DNA of 64,000 nt from Isochrysis galbana (Eukaryota; Haptophyta; Isochrysidales; Isochrysidaceae). The stretch lies in NCBI GenBank assembly GCA_018136815.1, contig JADDIW010000059.1, positions 1 through 64,000 on the forward strand, written 5' to 3'. This document shows, one piece after another, positions 63,993 to 64,000 of the stretch. The position numbers and the translations under genes are program-made. Within the stretch, counting starts at the first letter, position 1. Each line of letters begins with the position of its first letter. The notes under the pieces are model-generated. The model was not told where the DNA came from. It made no database searches and was given only the letters and a program-made list of their open reading frames with translations.

Positions 63993-64000
63993 CGAGTGGC

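Overview
This is eukaryotic nuclear DNA. It is GC-rich and gene-sparse. Coding regions are interrupted by short GT-AG introns of about 60-250 bp, and between the genes lie long purine/pyrimidine microsatellites and layered transposon remains. A photosynthetic protist (microalga) fits best: there is a close homologue of the galactolipid-remodelling enzyme SFR2, a Kelch protein with sperm-tail/SHIPPO PG-rich motifs that suggests a cilium or flagellum, and a DUF493 protein with a possible bipartite targeting leader. The lineage (haptophyte, stramenopile, green or other) cannot be fixed from this sequence alone.

Layout. 1-2.7 kb: repeats, including a Stowaway-like MITE. 2.7-7.5 kb: Kelch/STPGR gene. 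9.0-10.4 kb: PHD/ePHD chromatin reader (minus). 11.2-12.2 kb: unknown two-exon gene. 12.5-17 kb: transposon-rich block with nested insertions. 17.4-19.0 kb: CIA30 protein with an inserted J domain (minus). 19.9-22.6 kb: possible AT-hook gene (minus), divergent from a membrane-anchored MYND/RING protein (plus). 23.2-24.5 kb: LINE 5' ends and a transposase-like ORF. 25.2-27.0 kb: F-box/LRR protein. 29.5-31.2 kb: RhoGEF (minus). 32.6-36.8 kb: hAT remnants, a TIR element, and a LINE-derived element with a hAT copy nested inside it. 37.1-37.5 kb: NOP10. 38.3-40.5 kb: SFR2 (minus). 41.4-43.7 kb: repeat fragments and a methyltransferase fragment. 44.1-45.1 kb: SNAPC1-like (minus). 45.8-49.7 kb: internally deleted LINE with an exact target-site duplication. 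49.9-51.1 kb: AGC kinase (minus). 52.0-59.8 kb: ASPM homologue of 2,547 aa with a giant coiled coil. 60.9-62.1 kb: WD40 protein (minus). 62.7-63.4 kb: DUF493 protein.

The genes do not form an operon or a pathway. They are ordinary dispersed nuclear genes for spindle/cytoskeleton, ubiquitin ligation, signalling, snRNA transcription, H/ACA snoRNP assembly, plastid lipid remodelling and mitochondrial assembly. The most unusual material is (1) an ASPM whose IQ array is replaced by coiled coil, (2) a J domain inserted into a loop of a CIA30 domain, (3) a tail-anchored SFR2, and (4) a retroelement family whose 5' end is a hairpin with arms that covary between copies, directly before an ATGG start. 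Several of these retroelement copies have exact 14-17 bp target-site duplications, and two are nested with other elements.
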